This document shows, piece by piece, positions 1 through 13,015 of a DNA stretch of 64,000 nt. The translations under genes and the position numbers were made by a program. Under the pieces are notes generated by a model. That model did no database searches. It was not told the DNA's origin and saw only the letters and a program-made list of their open reading frames with translations. The stretch is from Hemileia vastatrix. Lineage: Eukaryota; Basidiomycota; Pucciniomycetes; Pucciniales; Zaghouaniaceae. Position 1 is the first letter of the stretch, and each line of letters begins with the position of its first letter. The stretch spans positions 44,047,797 to 44,111,796 of the forward strand of contig JASXTE010000004.1 of assembly GCA_030280995.1 (NCBI GenBank). The letters are read 5' to 3'.

Positions 1-108
1 TGTAATGAAACAAATCATCAGAAACTCTCTGTAACTCACTCCTCAATGCTTGATAACCCTTTTCAGTTAACAAAATATTATATTTCTGAGTCAATTGCAT
101 GTTTTTCA

Positions 109-411
109 TTATATGATTATTTTTCCAATAATATCCCTCAAATATTCATCATTAATTTTAGCTACATCTGGAGTGTTTCTCATTAAGGAAACAGAGTAAC
201 TTTCCAGATTCTCATAAAACTCAGGCTCAAGTGTTTCATCAATAATAGCCATATCAGGATTTATCATTGAATTAGCAATTAGAACTAAAGGATTAGATAA
301 ATTTGAAATTCGAGCAATTTTTTTACTGTTCTCAGCCTCTACAGGTCTCACAGTCTCATCTCCTCTTCCAGAATTACCTGAAGGAACTGAATCTGTCAAG
401 GGGTCTTTCAA
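109..411 (-). pseudogene. Unrecognised reading frame, possibly gag-like fragment
   Basis: An open frame of about 100 codons on the minus strand with no ATG at its head: it begins at a TTG just after CTTCTAG, which could be a splice acceptor. The product is acidic and Asn/Ser/Glu-rich. Shifting frame near position 120 exposes a further stretch towards position 1 (key run LLTEKGYQALRSELQRVSDD) that looks like a coiled coil, so the gene is probably frameshifted and cut off by the window edge. Coiled-coil stretches of this kind occur in the gag of element A, hence the tentative label. No catalytic or zinc motif is visible. It could equally be a fragment of an unrelated gene. Confidence 0.3.
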
Positions 412-1159
412 GTCTAGAAGGTTTTATAGGGAGGTCCAATGGCGGAAACAACGGTTTTTTAAGGGTTTCAAACTCAGGTATGTATTTTCCTATCTTAAAG
501 ATTAATTACTCAAATAATAAAAGGTAAAGAGTTGGATTTATTATAAAAATTAATGGATTATAATTATGTTTCAATTTAAATACTAAGGCAATAATAAATA
601 GTGATAAAAGGATTGTAAGTAGTTGTAATAAAAATTAGTAAGTAAATGAATGAATAAAAAACAACCAAGAGAGAGGCCTTATTTAGGCAAAGGAGGGACA
701 AACCACGTCAATAAAATTCTAAAAACAGTAGTATGAGAGAGAGAGTAAAAACAATATTGCAGAAGGAGTATTTCAAATAACAAAGTTGTTGTAAAAAGAA
801 GGCGTCAAAAAGATGTATTTAAAGAGTATGTCAGAAAAACATAAATATATTTAATATTTACTGTAGAAGTCAATTCTAAATAAGAAATTTGAGTTTTTTG
901 TATATATTTATTTTTATTCAAATATTTAAAATTTTATTTTAATTTAAAAATCTATTTTTTAATATAAAATTTTATTTCTTCTAGCCTGTCAATGAGCATG
1001 GTGTTAGAGAATAAAATATAAGAGAAATTATACATTTAATATTACCATTCTGTAATTAGTTAATTTATTACAGGTAATTTTAATGTAACTAATTTAATTA
1101 AATAATTAAATTAATAAGATGTGGCTTCATCCAGTAAATAATTTATTATTTTACTGGGT

Positions 1160-1225
1160 ATGTCTAGTAGCCTGGCTGACACTCCCTCACTCTAAAAAAA
1201 ACAATAAAAAAAATGCTATGATTTT
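1160..1225 (-). repeat. Polypurine tract and start of 3' LTR of a gypsy relic
   Basis: Read on the minus strand this stretch is an A/T tract, then AGAGTGAGGGAG, then TGTCAGCC. The same arrangement (GGGGTGAGGGAG then TGTCAGCC) marks the polypurine tract and 3' LTR start of element A at 27,563. The LTR proper therefore starts at 1,181 and runs leftwards. I cannot place its far end, because there is no second copy to compare and the sequence to the left is AT-rich and unlike the element A LTR. It lies directly downstream of the chromodomain relic at 1,236-2,390, as expected. Confidence 0.6.
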
Positions 1226-1235
1226 TTCTTTTTAT

Positions 1236-2390
1236 ATTTCTTTAGCAAAGTAGAAGATTAGATATTTCCTTCCCAGGTATACAAGAATCATATTCAGAAT
1301 ATTTATACTTGAATTTCAATAAGTATTCTGTACCTTTTTTAGCAGTAACTACTCTGTCATTTAGAATCTTATCAATTTCTGCTGTCTCAGTGATTTCATT
1401 AGGGGTCTTTTTTGGTCTTCCCCTCCTTTTGGGAAATAAATCACTATTGGATGTATAAGGTTTTAAAAGAGATATTAAAAAACAGGATGTTTTCCGTCAT
1501 ATGCAGAATACAAAATAACTTCAACTGCATTATCACCAACCATTCTTCTTACAACAAATGGACCAACAAATGGGTCTTTCAATTTGTTATTACCTTGTAA
1601 ATCAAAGTGGACTGTGGAAATCAATACTTCATCACCCTTTTAAAAAGTGTATTCTTTATGGGATTTGTCCCATCTCTTCTTCTCATATTCAAATGATTTT
1701 TCAATCCATTTTTGAGAATGACTTCTGCAAAGTTGTTGCTTTTGAAGTAAAGATTTTACACAAGGATGCAAATCCAATTTAGGTATTTTATTATTGAGAA
1801 TTTGAGCAGGAGTATTTGGAACATATCCAAGCCAGATCTCAAAAGGCTTTTCTGAGTAACAGAATGAACAGTGATATTATAAGAAAATTCCAACCCAGGC
1901 AGTAAGGTAACCCAATCATGAGTGAACCTGTCATTGTTCTATACTCAAAGCCAAAGGCACAGTACCTTCTTATCATGTCCTCTAGAGTCTGAATCATTCT
2001 TTCAGCTAATCCATCAGTCTGAGGATGATGGGCAGTAGATAGTTTTAGATCAGAAACACTAACATCCATCAGAGACATCCAAAATTCAGAAGTAAATTTA
2101 GGGTCTCTGTCAGAGATTATGGCTTTAGGAAAACCAGCAGTATTAAACAAATGAGACCACTATAAGAAAGCTAATTCTTTAGTGGAAACATCCTTGTGAG
2201 TAGGGATAAATTTACACATTTTAGTGAATCTGTCCACCATAACCCAACCAGATTTATAACTGTCTTTTCCAGCAATAAGTAATCCTGTTACAAAATCCAT
2301 GTTTATTATCTGCCATGGTGCATCAGGAGGTTCAATATGTTGCATTAATGCGCCTGCCAAGACTTCATGTAGTTACCCCACATCTCACAC
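1236..2390 (-). pseudogene. Gypsy integrase and chromodomain relic
   Basis: This is the C-terminal third of a Ty3/gypsy polyprotein of the element A family, broken by stops and frameshifts. Reading leftwards from 2,360 there is integrase text around the first catalytic Asp (INMDFVTG), then VDRFTKMCKFIPTHKDVS. From 2,150 follow SDRDPKFTSEFW (second Asp) and HHPQTDGLAERM (catalytic Glu). Between 1,800 and 1,250 fragments match the linker, the RRGRPKK-like basic stretch and a chromodomain ending EYLLKFKYKYSEYD. The upstream parts (zinc-binding domain, RT, gag) are absent; homology stops near 2,390. It ends at the polypurine tract and LTR start at 1,181. It is dead and older than element A. Confidence 0.85.
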
Positions 2391-3635
2391 CCCTTTTTGG
2401 GCTTTTAAGAGGTTTCTCAGTCAATTTTGGTTATTTTTGAATGGGGATTACACGTAGTATAATGTTGTGATTAGCCCCAACATTTCTACTATTAATCCCC
2501 CTTATTATTGAGTAATAATTAGTTTTAATTTTTCGTATTCAGTCTTTTATTTTAATGTATAACATGCATATACTCTCTTTTTTTTATTATTCTTTATTTT
2601 TGATGGATTATCCCTATTACTACTGGATTTGGGCAGGAGATTTCATTCTAATTATGTTACTAGTCACTCCTTATGTTTCTGTACATGTCTATCAGCTTAA
2701 ATGAGGCTTCATTAACAGTTTATAGAGCTGGTAAATTAAGGGGTTCATTGGGGAAGTTATTGTGTATAAAAGGAGGAGGTTTTTGGTCTTGACTTCTACA
2801 TTATTTATCATTTGAATAACCATATAACCAATACAATTACAATACATATCAATAGTACTTATAAAGTCTTTCAATAGTATCTTAATTTATTGAATCTATT
2901 TTTCTACCAACTATAAGATTGTAAGCAATATATAATTAGTGAGATTAGATTACTGAGACCCTTACATTGTGTTATATTTTAATACTTATTGGATTTGTAC
3001 TACAGTATTCTTATACAACCATTAAAATCTTCTGGACAACTGACTATTCAAGCTAGTTTCCTTCTTTGTACATGACCTCAGCCTGACAATCAGGGACCTT
3101 TCCTCATGAGTTCTGTTGTTTACCTTCCAGTAAGTATAAAATTCAAAAAAGAGTCTACAAGTAAATAAAATACCTATAAAAATATTTGGGTAATTACAAC
3201 AGGTTGGGGTCACTTATATAGTGATTTTATAAAAATAATCCCTGTTATATAATAAAATTGTGATATTGAATCAAAAATTTTACCACTAATTTTACATAAA
3301 AATTGTTATTAGTTGGAGTCTGTCAATAGACCAATTATTTTTGTGATCTTTGCAGATAATAAACCAGTTAATAAAAACTGATAAATTTTTTTCCTTTAAA
3401 AGGACTCTTAATCCCTTTTTAGATGTTTGTAAAATTCACCTAATATTTATAAAGAATCTTACTGACAGATTTTCTTTTTTAATTCTAAAAACACAGCTAC
3501 ATATTGTAGACCAGTTAAGTCAAATGAACACTTAAAAGCATATTTGACTTTTGGCACTTAGAAATTCACTTAATGCCTGCATGTAAGAAATAAAATTTTC
3601 TTCAATGGTATTGATTAACACTGATAAAACTCCTT
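2391..3635. other. AT-rich spacer between two gypsy relics
   Basis: About 1.2 kb lie between the minus-strand integrase relic and the plus-strand gag relic. Short open frames are present but have no recognisable motif, biased composition or plausible start, so I treat them as chance. I see no LTR boundary, tRNA or terminal inverted repeat here. It may hold the degraded LTR or leader of the 3.6-8.5 kb element, but no second copy is available to prove it. Confidence 0.5.
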
Positions 3636-3665
3636 TTGAAGTTTTAATATCTCAAATTCAATTCT

Positions 3666-5895
3666 TTGATTCAAATTCCACATAAAAATTTCTACAACAA
3701 TGATATTGTGAGTAATAAGGCAAAACCTTATAACTTAAGAGCTAGAGCTGAAAGACCTGTTACAGGAAATTCAAATAGTTGGCCACAACTCTCCCACCAA
3801 CAAAAACACTCCTCAGATGTCTCTGGAGGAAAGGGAAAAACTTTTAAAACAAGTATCAATAAAGGAAACCAGAAATACTTTACATGAACAAATTCACACC
3901 CTATCCACTCTTCTAAATACCCTATTAATAAGAGTAAACAACATAGCAGATCAGATAAACAATCTGGAGAAAATAGCAGCTCAGGGTTTTGTAGAAGTCA
4001 ATCAAGCTCTAGTGGAAATAAAGGCTCAACCAACTACTGTTGCACCCAATAATTCCACAGCCACACCTCCAGCCCAAGAGGAGGACCAAAAGATTACTGT
4101 TAGAAAATAGAAATGGGACTGGTATGTCCAAAACTACAGCAACCCTCCTCAAAAGTAGGGCTCCAGCAGTCACCCTTACAAGGGAAAGCCAAAGAGAAGC
4201 AGAAGAAATGGAATAAGACCTTGGTAAGTCATCCATTGTCTCAGGATCAATTATATAATCCTAAAAATGAATTACTTATAAGTAATGAGATTGATAGAGA
4301 GTTACTGGATATAATTCATAAAGATTTAGAATATTATTCAGTTGAAAATAACATGTTAAACTTGTCTTTACATGATGTCAATGTACATAGCTTTATTTAT
4401 CACCAGGATAATACTATTGATATTAAAATGAAACCAAATGAAGTAAATCTCGAGCCTGATGATGAATCTTCAGAATTGGACATGGAAAAAATTGAATATT
4501 TTTTAAAATAAAATCTAATGGAATCAAAAATAATTAGAAAATTATTATTAAGAAATGAAAAATTAGAATAATTCTCTAGAGAGTCAAACAATAATACAGA
4601 AAGTGTATTATTAAACTTCACACAATCATTGAGTACCACAGCCAATAGGTTAAAAATTATTTAAAATTCAAATAATTAATTAACCAATGAAAATAAAAAA
4701 TTAAACTCTGAGATTAAGAATTTACAAAATTAATTAGAACATTCTCGGAATATTATGGCTACCATAGAGGGACATGTGAAATTGTCTTTTTCAAATTTGA
4801 ATGATACCTAAACACATATACCTGTAATAAAAGATAGGTTAAAAAGGGTAGAAATTAAAATAGCTAACATTTTTAAAAATACTGATAAAGTAAAAGATAA
4901 TACCTCCTATGTAGAAAGAGTACCAGTTTTTATGAAACACTCAGATGATAAACCAATGATTGAACATGAAAATAATGTCATGGTCTCTGAGAATATAAAA
5001 TAAGTAAAGGATGAAATAAATATTCATCTTTCTAAAGTAAGTGAATTACTTAATATTCCTCAGGTTAGGGAAGCAAAAACTAACCAACAGAACCAGCCTA
5101 AGTTAGATCAGTACCCTTCTTTTGACGGGGATTCAAAGTCTGATTGGCAACAATTCATTCAGAGAATTGATAACTTAAAATTTTCATACAAATTACCTGA
5201 TGAAGAAATTACATCATAATTGATATATTTATTTACAGATGTGGCCTTATTATGGTTTGAATCTCTATTTAGTGAGGTAATTTACTACTCCTGGAACAAA
5301 TGGAAGGCACTAATTGAAAGACAATTTGGTGGCCCAAAATTTAGAATCACTCAACAAAGATTGCATGAGAAAGCCAGATATAATGATGGAGATAAACCCA
5401 TGGTATTTTTAATGAATTTAATAAAAATCATGAAAGCCATGGATCCAAAAATGGATTATTTTGAGTGGAAAGAAAAAATAATATATAAATTTCCTATATC
5501 AGTCAGAGACATTATTGTAGCTAGAACTGAAGCCATCAGAGATACTTCTGAGTTTATTAATATATGCAATGAAATATTATTGAACCACAAATATGAAACA
5601 AGGTACAATAATTACAAGCAAAGTGTTGAGGTAGTAAAACTTACTACAAATAAGTTACCAGTGGAGAAGAAAAAACCTTCAGCTCCCCTTGTCTCTAAAA
5701 GACAAGAAAGTAACACTTGCTACAAATTTAATGAACCTTGGGCTAAAGGTCATACTTGTAAGAAAAAAATTAATGTTATTGAGAACTCACAAGATTCTGA
5801 ACAAAGTAATCATGAAGATGAATAGGAGGAATCTAGTGAGGATGGCAAAAGTAACATTTCTTACACTGATGATGAAAAGTATATATATGTATTAG
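3666..5895 (+). pseudogene. Gag region of gypsy relic
   Basis: The head (3,666-3,887) shares YN-R-A and a GKG-K-K basic stretch with the N-terminus of element A. A second frame, one base ahead, opens with ATG at 3,817 and stays open to 4,110; it matches the overlapping frame of element A (see 33,000). From 4,113 the main frame resumes with MGLV and SPLQGK as in A, then an acidic linker and a stop-ridden coiled-coil region. From 5,220 the capsid-like part is clear: VALLWFESLFSE, QQRLHEKARYN, KIIYKFPISVRDIIVARTE. The zinc knuckle near 5,720 reads CYKFNEPWAKGHTC, so the second of the cysteines has become Phe. Several stops make the region non-coding today. Confidence 0.85.
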
Positions 5896-5906
5896 AACAG
5901 GATCTT

Positions 5907-6461
5907 ATGTTCCTGAATGATGCAATACCTCATACAGATACATCTTTAACTTCCATTGAAGAAGCTGAAATTATTAAAGATTTGTCTCATGATACTTACA
6001 AAATAAAACCTATTAGAACACCTGTTATTATATGTGGAAAAGAAATGAATGCCATTCTTGACACTATGGCTGCAGGTAGTTTAGTTTCTATTAACACATT
6101 AGTGAAAATTGATAGTAAGTATAAAGAAAAACTAGAACCTGTACAGACAATGAACTGGAGGGGTTTTGGTTCAGTATTAAATCCAATCGGAAAATACAAA
6201 ACAGCTGTATTCTTTAAATATAATAATGGATATGTAAGAGCAGTGTTTGAATTTTTGGTAATGGATAATAATAATTGTAGTGATTGTTTTATTATTAGCA
6301 ATGACTTATCGACCAAATCTGGCATCAAACTAGATCCTGCAGATATTTGCTTCACTATAGGTGTAAATGGGAATAGAAAATTCAAGATTTGCCTTGATAA
6401 TTCAGTTTATTCCAGTGCTCCTAAAGAAGGACAACTGCAAGGTGAAAGAGCTACTTCTTAG
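5907..6461 (+). pseudogene. Retropepsin region of gypsy relic
   Basis: This frame corresponds to the aspartic protease of element A. The catalytic motif reads AILDTMAAGSLVS where A has IVLDTGAAGSVVS, so the invariant Gly after Asp-Thr is Met and the enzyme would be dead. Downstream landmarks shared with A are NWRGFGSVL, PIGKYK and CFIISNDL. The frame ends in a stop at about 6,461, and the following RT is in another frame. Confidence 0.8.
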
Positions 6462-6535
6462 TTGGTAGAATAGGAAAATGAAATCCAAAAAGCTTCTTTC
6501 AGTCCTCAACTCTCAAAATTGAAGAAAACAATATT

Positions 6536-7894
6536 TTGAGATTGATAAATTCTTATCCTATGGTATTTTCTCATGGCTCAAATGAACTAGGATTGGTCAA
6601 AGACCATGAGATAAAAATCTCTTTAAGTTGTGATTTGTATAATATTCCTGCTAGCTTGAAAAAGAGAACTTACCCAGCTTCTCCTGCAAAAAGGAAAGAC
6701 ATTGAAGACAACATTAAAATGTTGTTAGAAATGGGTATTGTTGAAAAAGTGGACACAACACCTAAGTATTGTGTTATTTCACCAGTTTTAATCTATTATG
6801 AAAAATATAAGGAAAGATTATGTGATGAGTACAGAGCTCTGAATACATTCACTGTAGATGATATTTACCCTCTACCAAGGATAGCTTCTATCCATGCTAC
6901 CTTACAATTTGCAAAATATATTTCCTTTCTGGATGGAAAAAAAGGTTACTACCAGACTCCTGTGGAAAAGAATTCTCAGAATTTCTTACTCATAACCACA
7001 CACATGGGGATATATAAATATGTGAGAATGCCTTTTGGCCCAAAGAATGCACCTTCAGTCTTCCAAAAATTGATGGATAGTATTTTTCATCAGGAAATGG
7101 TTAAAGGATGGCTTTTATTTTATATTGATGACATCATAGTGTTTTCAAAAACAAATGATGAACATTTAAATCACCTGAAAAGAGTATTTCAAAAGATGGA
7201 TGAAATTAATATGACAATTGAATTAAAGAAATTTAAGTTTGGGTTTCGATCCTTGAAAGTACTTTGACATGTGGTATCTGGATTACAAATTTGTGTTAAC
7301 CAGAACAAAGTGGCAGCAATAAAAAAAATTAGTTTAACTAAGAATGTGAAAGATGTTCAAAGTTTTTTAGGTATGTGTGGATATTATAGACAGTATTTAA
7401 AAAACTACCAATTCTTTGCAGCCCCTTTAAAAACATTAATTAGGAAAAATGAGTATTTCATTTGGAATAATGAAAGACAACACACCTTTGAAAAATTAAA
7501 GGTATGTTTAGTGTCAGCTCCAATATTGGGACTGCCAGACTTTAACCTACCTTTTATCTTGTACACTGATGCAATCTTCACAGGTTTAGGTTCTGCTTTA
7601 CAGCAGAGACAGATAATAAATGGGAAATTATCTGAAGTAGTTATCTGTTATATATCCAGAACCTTAAGAAAGACTGAATTAAGGTATGGTGCCACCCAAA
7701 TGGAATTTTTAGCCATTGTGTGGGCCTTGGAGAAACTTCATTACTATCTGGAGGACCAGAAGTTTGAATTAATAACAGATTGCAGTGCATTAAAATCATT
7801 ACTAAACATGAAAACACCTAATAGGCACATGTTTAGATGGCAACTAGCTGTACAAGAGTACAGAGGAAGGATGAAAATTACTCACAGAGCATAA
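6536..7894 (+). pseudogene. Reverse transcriptase and RNase H of gypsy relic
   Basis: RT landmarks in order: CDEYRALNTFTVDDIYPLPR, SFLDGKKGYYQTPV, MPFGPKNAPSVFQKLM, then the catalytic YIDDIIVFSK near 7,120-7,150. A TGA at 7,265-7,267 replaces the Gly of the GH-VSG motif. The same frame continues into the RNase H, with FILYTDAIFTGLGSALQQ, GATQMEFLAIVWAL and LITDCSALKSLL, and ends at a TAA (7,892) where A has Gly. The catalytic RT Asp pair is still present, but two stops and the upstream frameshift rule out function. Confidence 0.9.
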
Positions 7895-7897
7895 AAA

Positions 7898-8500
7898 TTG
7901 CATACTAATGTGGATTTATTATCCAGAAGCCCTTTGCCTCATGATACTGACAATCCAGCATGTGTACCTGAAAATGAGGTTATACATATCTTTGGGATTT
8001 ATATAGTGGATTTAGAAGAAGAATTTATGCAAACTATATTAAAAAATTATTCATCTGATAAATATTTGTCTAAATTATCTACCATATTAAATTATCCAAC
8101 TAATGCCTCTATGAGTGCATTAATTAAAACCTTGCCTCCATTGTATAAAAATGCATTGTAAAAAGGTAAACTTTCAATTGAATATGGAAATATATATTAC
8201 ACGAAAAAGCTAAGTAATGTAATAGTAATACCACCTTCTATGAAAGAGTTAATTTTGAGTACTTGTCATGATGGCCTCTTAGCTGGTCATTTTGATTTTA
8301 ACAAAACATTAACCAGAGTTTAAAATACAGCCTGGTGGATAAACATGGAAGAAGATGTACAAAAATACATTGAAACATGTGACTCTTGTCAGAAATTTAA
8401 AATATTAAATGGGAAGAGAGCTGGGTTGTTACAACAAATAGAGCAGCCAAAAGCTCCATGGGAAATTATAAACATGAATTTTGTTAGTTTTGTGGTAGAA
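7898..8500 (+). pseudogene. Truncated integrase N-terminus of gypsy relic
   Basis: The tether (NVDLLSRSPLP) leads to a stop at about 8,159. The frame then resumes with the HHCC zinc-binding domain: CHDGLLAGHFDFNKTL and YIETCDSCQKFK, with a stop inside TRV-NTAWW. Homology continues through KAPWEIINMNFVS and breaks off at about 8,490, before the second catalytic Asp. The rest of the integrase, the chromodomain and the 3' LTR are missing, by deletion or by an old insertion of unrelated DNA. Confidence 0.85.
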
Positions 8501-10560
8501 TGATATATTTACACACTTCCATAAAAAATTTTTAAGAAGCTTATTATTATGTATAATCTAGTGAAAAACCTAAAAAAATAAAAGTATCAAGAAAAATGGA
8601 TGTAAAAATTGAAAAATCATAATACAATAAAAAAATATCATTGCTACAAGTAAAATAAAATATAGTATAACAGAATACAAGAAACAAAATATAGCTTTGT
8701 AACTTGCTTAATTATTTCAAATAGAAGCTAAAGATATACAATATCTTACAAATCCTTTGTTAAAGATCATATGCATCATCATAAATAGATCTGTACTATT
8801 ATTAATATTTTTACAAATATTAAAAATTTGCTAATTTTTGCAATAATTTTTTTCTAATTAATAAGTAAAGTAAATCAATCTTAAATTTACTGAAATTTGT
8901 ACACTAGTGGTGTGACTTGTGATTTATTTTTGATAAATTGAATATTTTTCATTATTTAATTATATTTTAGTGAAGCATATAACTGCAAAAGTAGAAGTGA
9001 AAAAATCAATAAAAGGAAATTAGATATATTGAGAATGATGAATCTATCAATCAATTTAGATCTCCAATAAAAATTAATTCTAGTTTTAAAATTTGCCTTG
9101 TAGAAGAGGAATATTTAATTAATTTGAATTTAAATTTCCTTGTAGATCTTTACTTATACTTCATCATCTATCTTTAATTCAGGTGCAGAATTTCAAAAGC
9201 TTTATTATATGATGATATTTTTATGTATCTAATTTAATTTTTTTTAAATTAATAAAACAAAGTATGTAAAATAGAAACTACTACATCATTTTTATGTAAA
9301 TTTTATTATATTATAATAAAATATTAATAATTATTAAAGGGCTTTTACTTTTGTGATAGAGTGGACCTCAATATATTTAAAAATAAATATAACACAATCA
9401 AATTGAATTCTATTTTAAAGTTTTTGAATATTCATCCATTGAATTAATTCTATAAGTTGCAGATGGATATTCCTTTTTTCTTGGAGTTGAATTAATCTTA
9501 AAAACCTAGAAAAATATTGTAGATAAATTTTTATTGACCTTGACCTATTCAGGTAGATGTCAGTAGAATTTGATTCATATGAATTTTTAGAAGAAAAATA
9601 ACATTTCAATAAATTATTATTGACATTTAAGGATCAACAAGAAGGATGGCAATATAAAAAGGGTTTGTTTTAATATTAATAGAAATAATATTTATAATTT
9701 CTTAATATGGAGTACCTTAGTTGCTTTCTTTTATTTTTTTGCTTTCTTAGAAAGAATTAACTATCTTTTTTTCCAAATTTTTGAATGAAATTTGATATCT
9801 ATACATGAATCTATAAGTTTAAAAAATAATCAATATAAAATATGAATCAAAATACAGCAAGTTAAATTATATATCATCAAAATTTAGAGTAAATTTTCTT
9901 TTTCAAAATAATTGACACTGATAAAAAGCTTTTTTTAATTCAACTAGTTTCTCAAAGACACTTTAATATAATTTCATACCAATATGATGGCGTCTCATTA
10001 TTTAAATTTCAAGATATTATTTTATCATGCCACATATATATTTTATTATTATTAAATTACTTAAAAGTTAATTCAAGGAGTTTTTCATAGAGAATACTTA
10101 GTATAACTGAAACAATTATGCACCTAGAAACTATAGAAATTAGATTAAGAAAATTCTACTTAAGAGAAGGCTTTGATGAATTGTGAGCAAAAATTTATTA
10201 CACTTAGATTTTTTACTTTTGAAAATGCTGAAAAGCAATGATGGAAAACTGTTTCAATTTTTTGTAATATTTATCTTAAAATTTTAGACAAATGCTAAGA
10301 TGTATTGCCATCTTAAAGAAATATGTAGTGTTATGAGAAAAATGACATATAATGTATTCTTAATTATTTTTCAAATTTTTGATTCATCATGATTTTGAGT
10401 TATCATTATTGCAATAATATTTACTAAATAGAAAAAAGGTGTTAGAAATTTATACAATTATATTTGTTGATAGTTTGAGCATCTTTATTCAAATTTAGTA
10501 ATAAATCTCACATAAATAAATAATTTGAGTTACACCAAAATATGTAGCAATAGGATACAG
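8501..10560. other. AT-rich region with no recognisable feature
   Basis: Two kilobases of very AT-rich sequence. I found no frame with coding character, no match to any other repeat in the window, no terminal repeats and no RNA gene. It separates the gypsy relic from the palindrome arm and may be decayed repeat DNA. Confidence 0.5.
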
Positions 10561-10582
10561 GATATATTTACATGAAGTAGTA

Positions 10583-13015
10583 TTATGTATTAATTAAGTC
10601 AGAAATAGAGGAAAATGAAGTATTTGGCTGAATAAGAATCCAATAATCAAGAAAATCAGCTTTCATTGCTTTAGCAATATGGCTAAGGGTGGTAGTATTA
10701 AAATTAAGTGGCATAGGCCCAGAATTATCTATTAATGGTATGATAATATTAAATATATAAAAATTAAGTTTTCTCCAGATTTTTTACTGCCTAAATTATT
10801 ATTATCACTGTATTTTAAAAGGAGGCTAATTTGTGTTATGAATTCTAAATATTCTGATGCTGACACAAGCTGGTGGTCCTGTGAGAATAGAAATAAACAA
10901 CAAACACCATCAACCAAGTAAAAAGTAAGGGATTGATATTTTTGGTGTGCATATTCTTAATTCATCTTTTGAATAGAATCATTATGAGACTCATAAAATT
11001 TCTGCATATCTGTCAATTTATTTTTATTCTTTGAATGTTGTTGTTTCTTGCTTTGAGCTTGAGATATATTTGCAGCAGCCTCTCTAGATTTGAAAATATT
11101 AATTGAAATCATGAAATCAATTATTATGTTTCTAAATTGGAACAGAGGAGTCATTGAAAAATTTGCAGCAATTAACTGTGATGTTGAGCTCTCAAACAAA
11201 TTGGGAAATTTTCTCTTCAGATGTGTAAGGCAGGCTAGAATATGTAGGGCCCAATCAATTGGAAAATCTGGATTGAAGTTGGATTCTTCAGCAGGAAGGG
11301 TAAACTCTTGAGAAGCAAGATAAAGAGATGATGCAAAAAGGGATACCCACAAAGAACGCTGGTGAGCACTTGGGCTAAATAGTCTTGGTAGCATGCATAT
11401 CATTGATGATTCAGTGTGATCAGTCTTCTTAAATGGTGAAAGATTATTTGAGGTTGGTTCTTCAGTGTTACATAATTTTTCCAAATTTTCAAATTTCAAA
11501 TTATTGAAAACCCAGATCTGCAAAGTGTCAACATTGAGAAAATCCAAAGCTAAAAAATATCAAAACAATTATTTATCATAAAATGAAGAAACAAACTTCA
11601 AGTAAGTGGTACATACAGAGTTCATTAATTTTTGTAAGCATTTTTTCATGAGCAGATTTCTTCCATAGATAATTGAATTTGTGCAAAATTCCATGTGGCC
11701 TTTTGAGATAAATAGGCAAATGTATCTCAAATAATTGATCAATTTCTTGCCATTCCCTAAGTACCTTTTGACCATTGATTCTACCTTCAAAAAATCAATG
11801 GATTTCAGCTATTTTCTTCTGTAATTTTGAGTCTCCAATCATTGTTGGAGTATAAGGAAGGAAATAATTAACAGTTTTTATCAATGATGATAGAGGCTGT
11901 AGGGTTTTTAAAATTTCTATTTTAGATTTTGAAGATACAGCAACTAGAAGCTGTTTCTTTGAACTTGAATTTTTTTTGTGTGGCTCGCTAGGTGGATCAA
12001 TTTCTTAATTTGGTGTTTTCTCAACCTCATAAGAAGAAGTATCTTCATCATCCTTTTCAGTTAAAGAAGCTTCATACTTCAAATTTCCATCATCATCGTC
12101 TTCCTCTTCTTCTTCTACTTCTTCTTCATTAGAGCAAGTTTTGCTATTATTTGAAGCTTTGGATTGATTGTGTTTTTTATAGATGGATTAAAAGATAATA
12201 AAAAAATAAGAAATAATAAATAAAAAAGTAAAAAATTTGGATATATCTTTAAGGAATAATGTTAAATGGTTTGCCATATTACTCATGTAAGAAATGACAT
12301 ACCTTTTGGACACATTTTGGCTAGTTTGTTTAGATTTTTGAGATGTTGCGTAAGATGAATCCTTGGGAGGAGGAGTTTTAGTAGCACTGACAAAACTAGA
12401 GCTCCTAGAAAGTATCATTCTTTTTGAACTTCAAAGAATAGTCTTATCACCCTTTTGAGATGTTGATGCATGGCCTTCATGTTCAGCTCTTTTATTATCA
12501 TCATTGTCTTTGATGATAATGATATCATTGGGAGGAATGATACCTTTTTCATAAGCAGAATTTGAGTAAGCTTTGAAGAAAAAGGGTCAATAATCTATCC
12601 TGCTGAGTTTAAAGAAAATAATATAAAATAATTGCTTACATTTTTCTAGGTCATCAATGTATTCAAGCACATTGTTATATGCATTTGAAATATAAGATAG
12701 AAAAGGCTTCTGGCTAAAAGTTGAAAGTAGTTCTTCAGTTTTGCCTTTAGCAAATTCAAGTATCTTGCCATATTGAGATCAGGTAATCTTGGTCCTTTCA
12801 TTGGCAAAAGAAGGGGGGTTTGGAGAAATGCCTAAAGGTGGTTTTATCTTGAGTTTGAAAGATTCAAATTGAGGATGCTTATGAGATCTTGTCAAAAAGC
12901 TACTTGGTGCTAATATATCAAATATATTAATGGAAAATAAAATTTATTGTAAGAAGATACAAGAGATAAATTAATAGATCTTACTTAAAGGAGTTTTCTG
13001 TTTATCACTAGGCAT
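10583..13015 (-). pseudogene. Unrecognised multi-exon gene, left palindrome copy
   Basis: I do not recognise this protein. On the minus strand an ATG at 13,015 begins MPSDKQKTPL. Intron 1 has a GTAAGA donor and a TTAG acceptor. Later exons encode KTEELLSTFSQKPFLSYIS, a basic/Ser stretch (ILSRSSSFVSATKTPPPKDS), an acidic run of Glu/Asp near 12,110, a conserved block (FEGRINGQKVLREWQEIDQL), a 67-nt intron at 11,550-11,616, then DFLNVDTLQIWV and the long exon 11,547-10,957. Two more possible exons end at a TAA at 10,583. In-frame stops (for example TPN-stop-EID, and a TGA just before FFEGR) mark a pseudogene. The TGA is shared with the right copy, so it predates the duplication. The acidic linker and basic tail hint at a nuclear protein, but that is a guess. 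Confidence 0.6.

Larger units (their letters stand above)
3640..8500 (+). mobile_element. Degenerate Ty3/gypsy relic of the element A family
   Basis: Gag, protease, RT, RNase H and the integrase zinc domain follow in the order of element A and align with it throughout, but the copy has many stops, at least one frameshift (between about 6,460 and 6,540), and lacks everything after the start of the integrase core. No flanking LTR can be recognised. Homology ends at about 8,490 inside the text corresponding to INMDFV. It is useful mainly as a diverged comparison for element A: residues and frames shared by both are likely to have been under selection. Confidence 0.9.

Noticed and set aside
8501..10560. 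Possible exons in the AT-rich gap
   Set aside because: Short frames without codon bias, splice-consistent partners or repeat homology.
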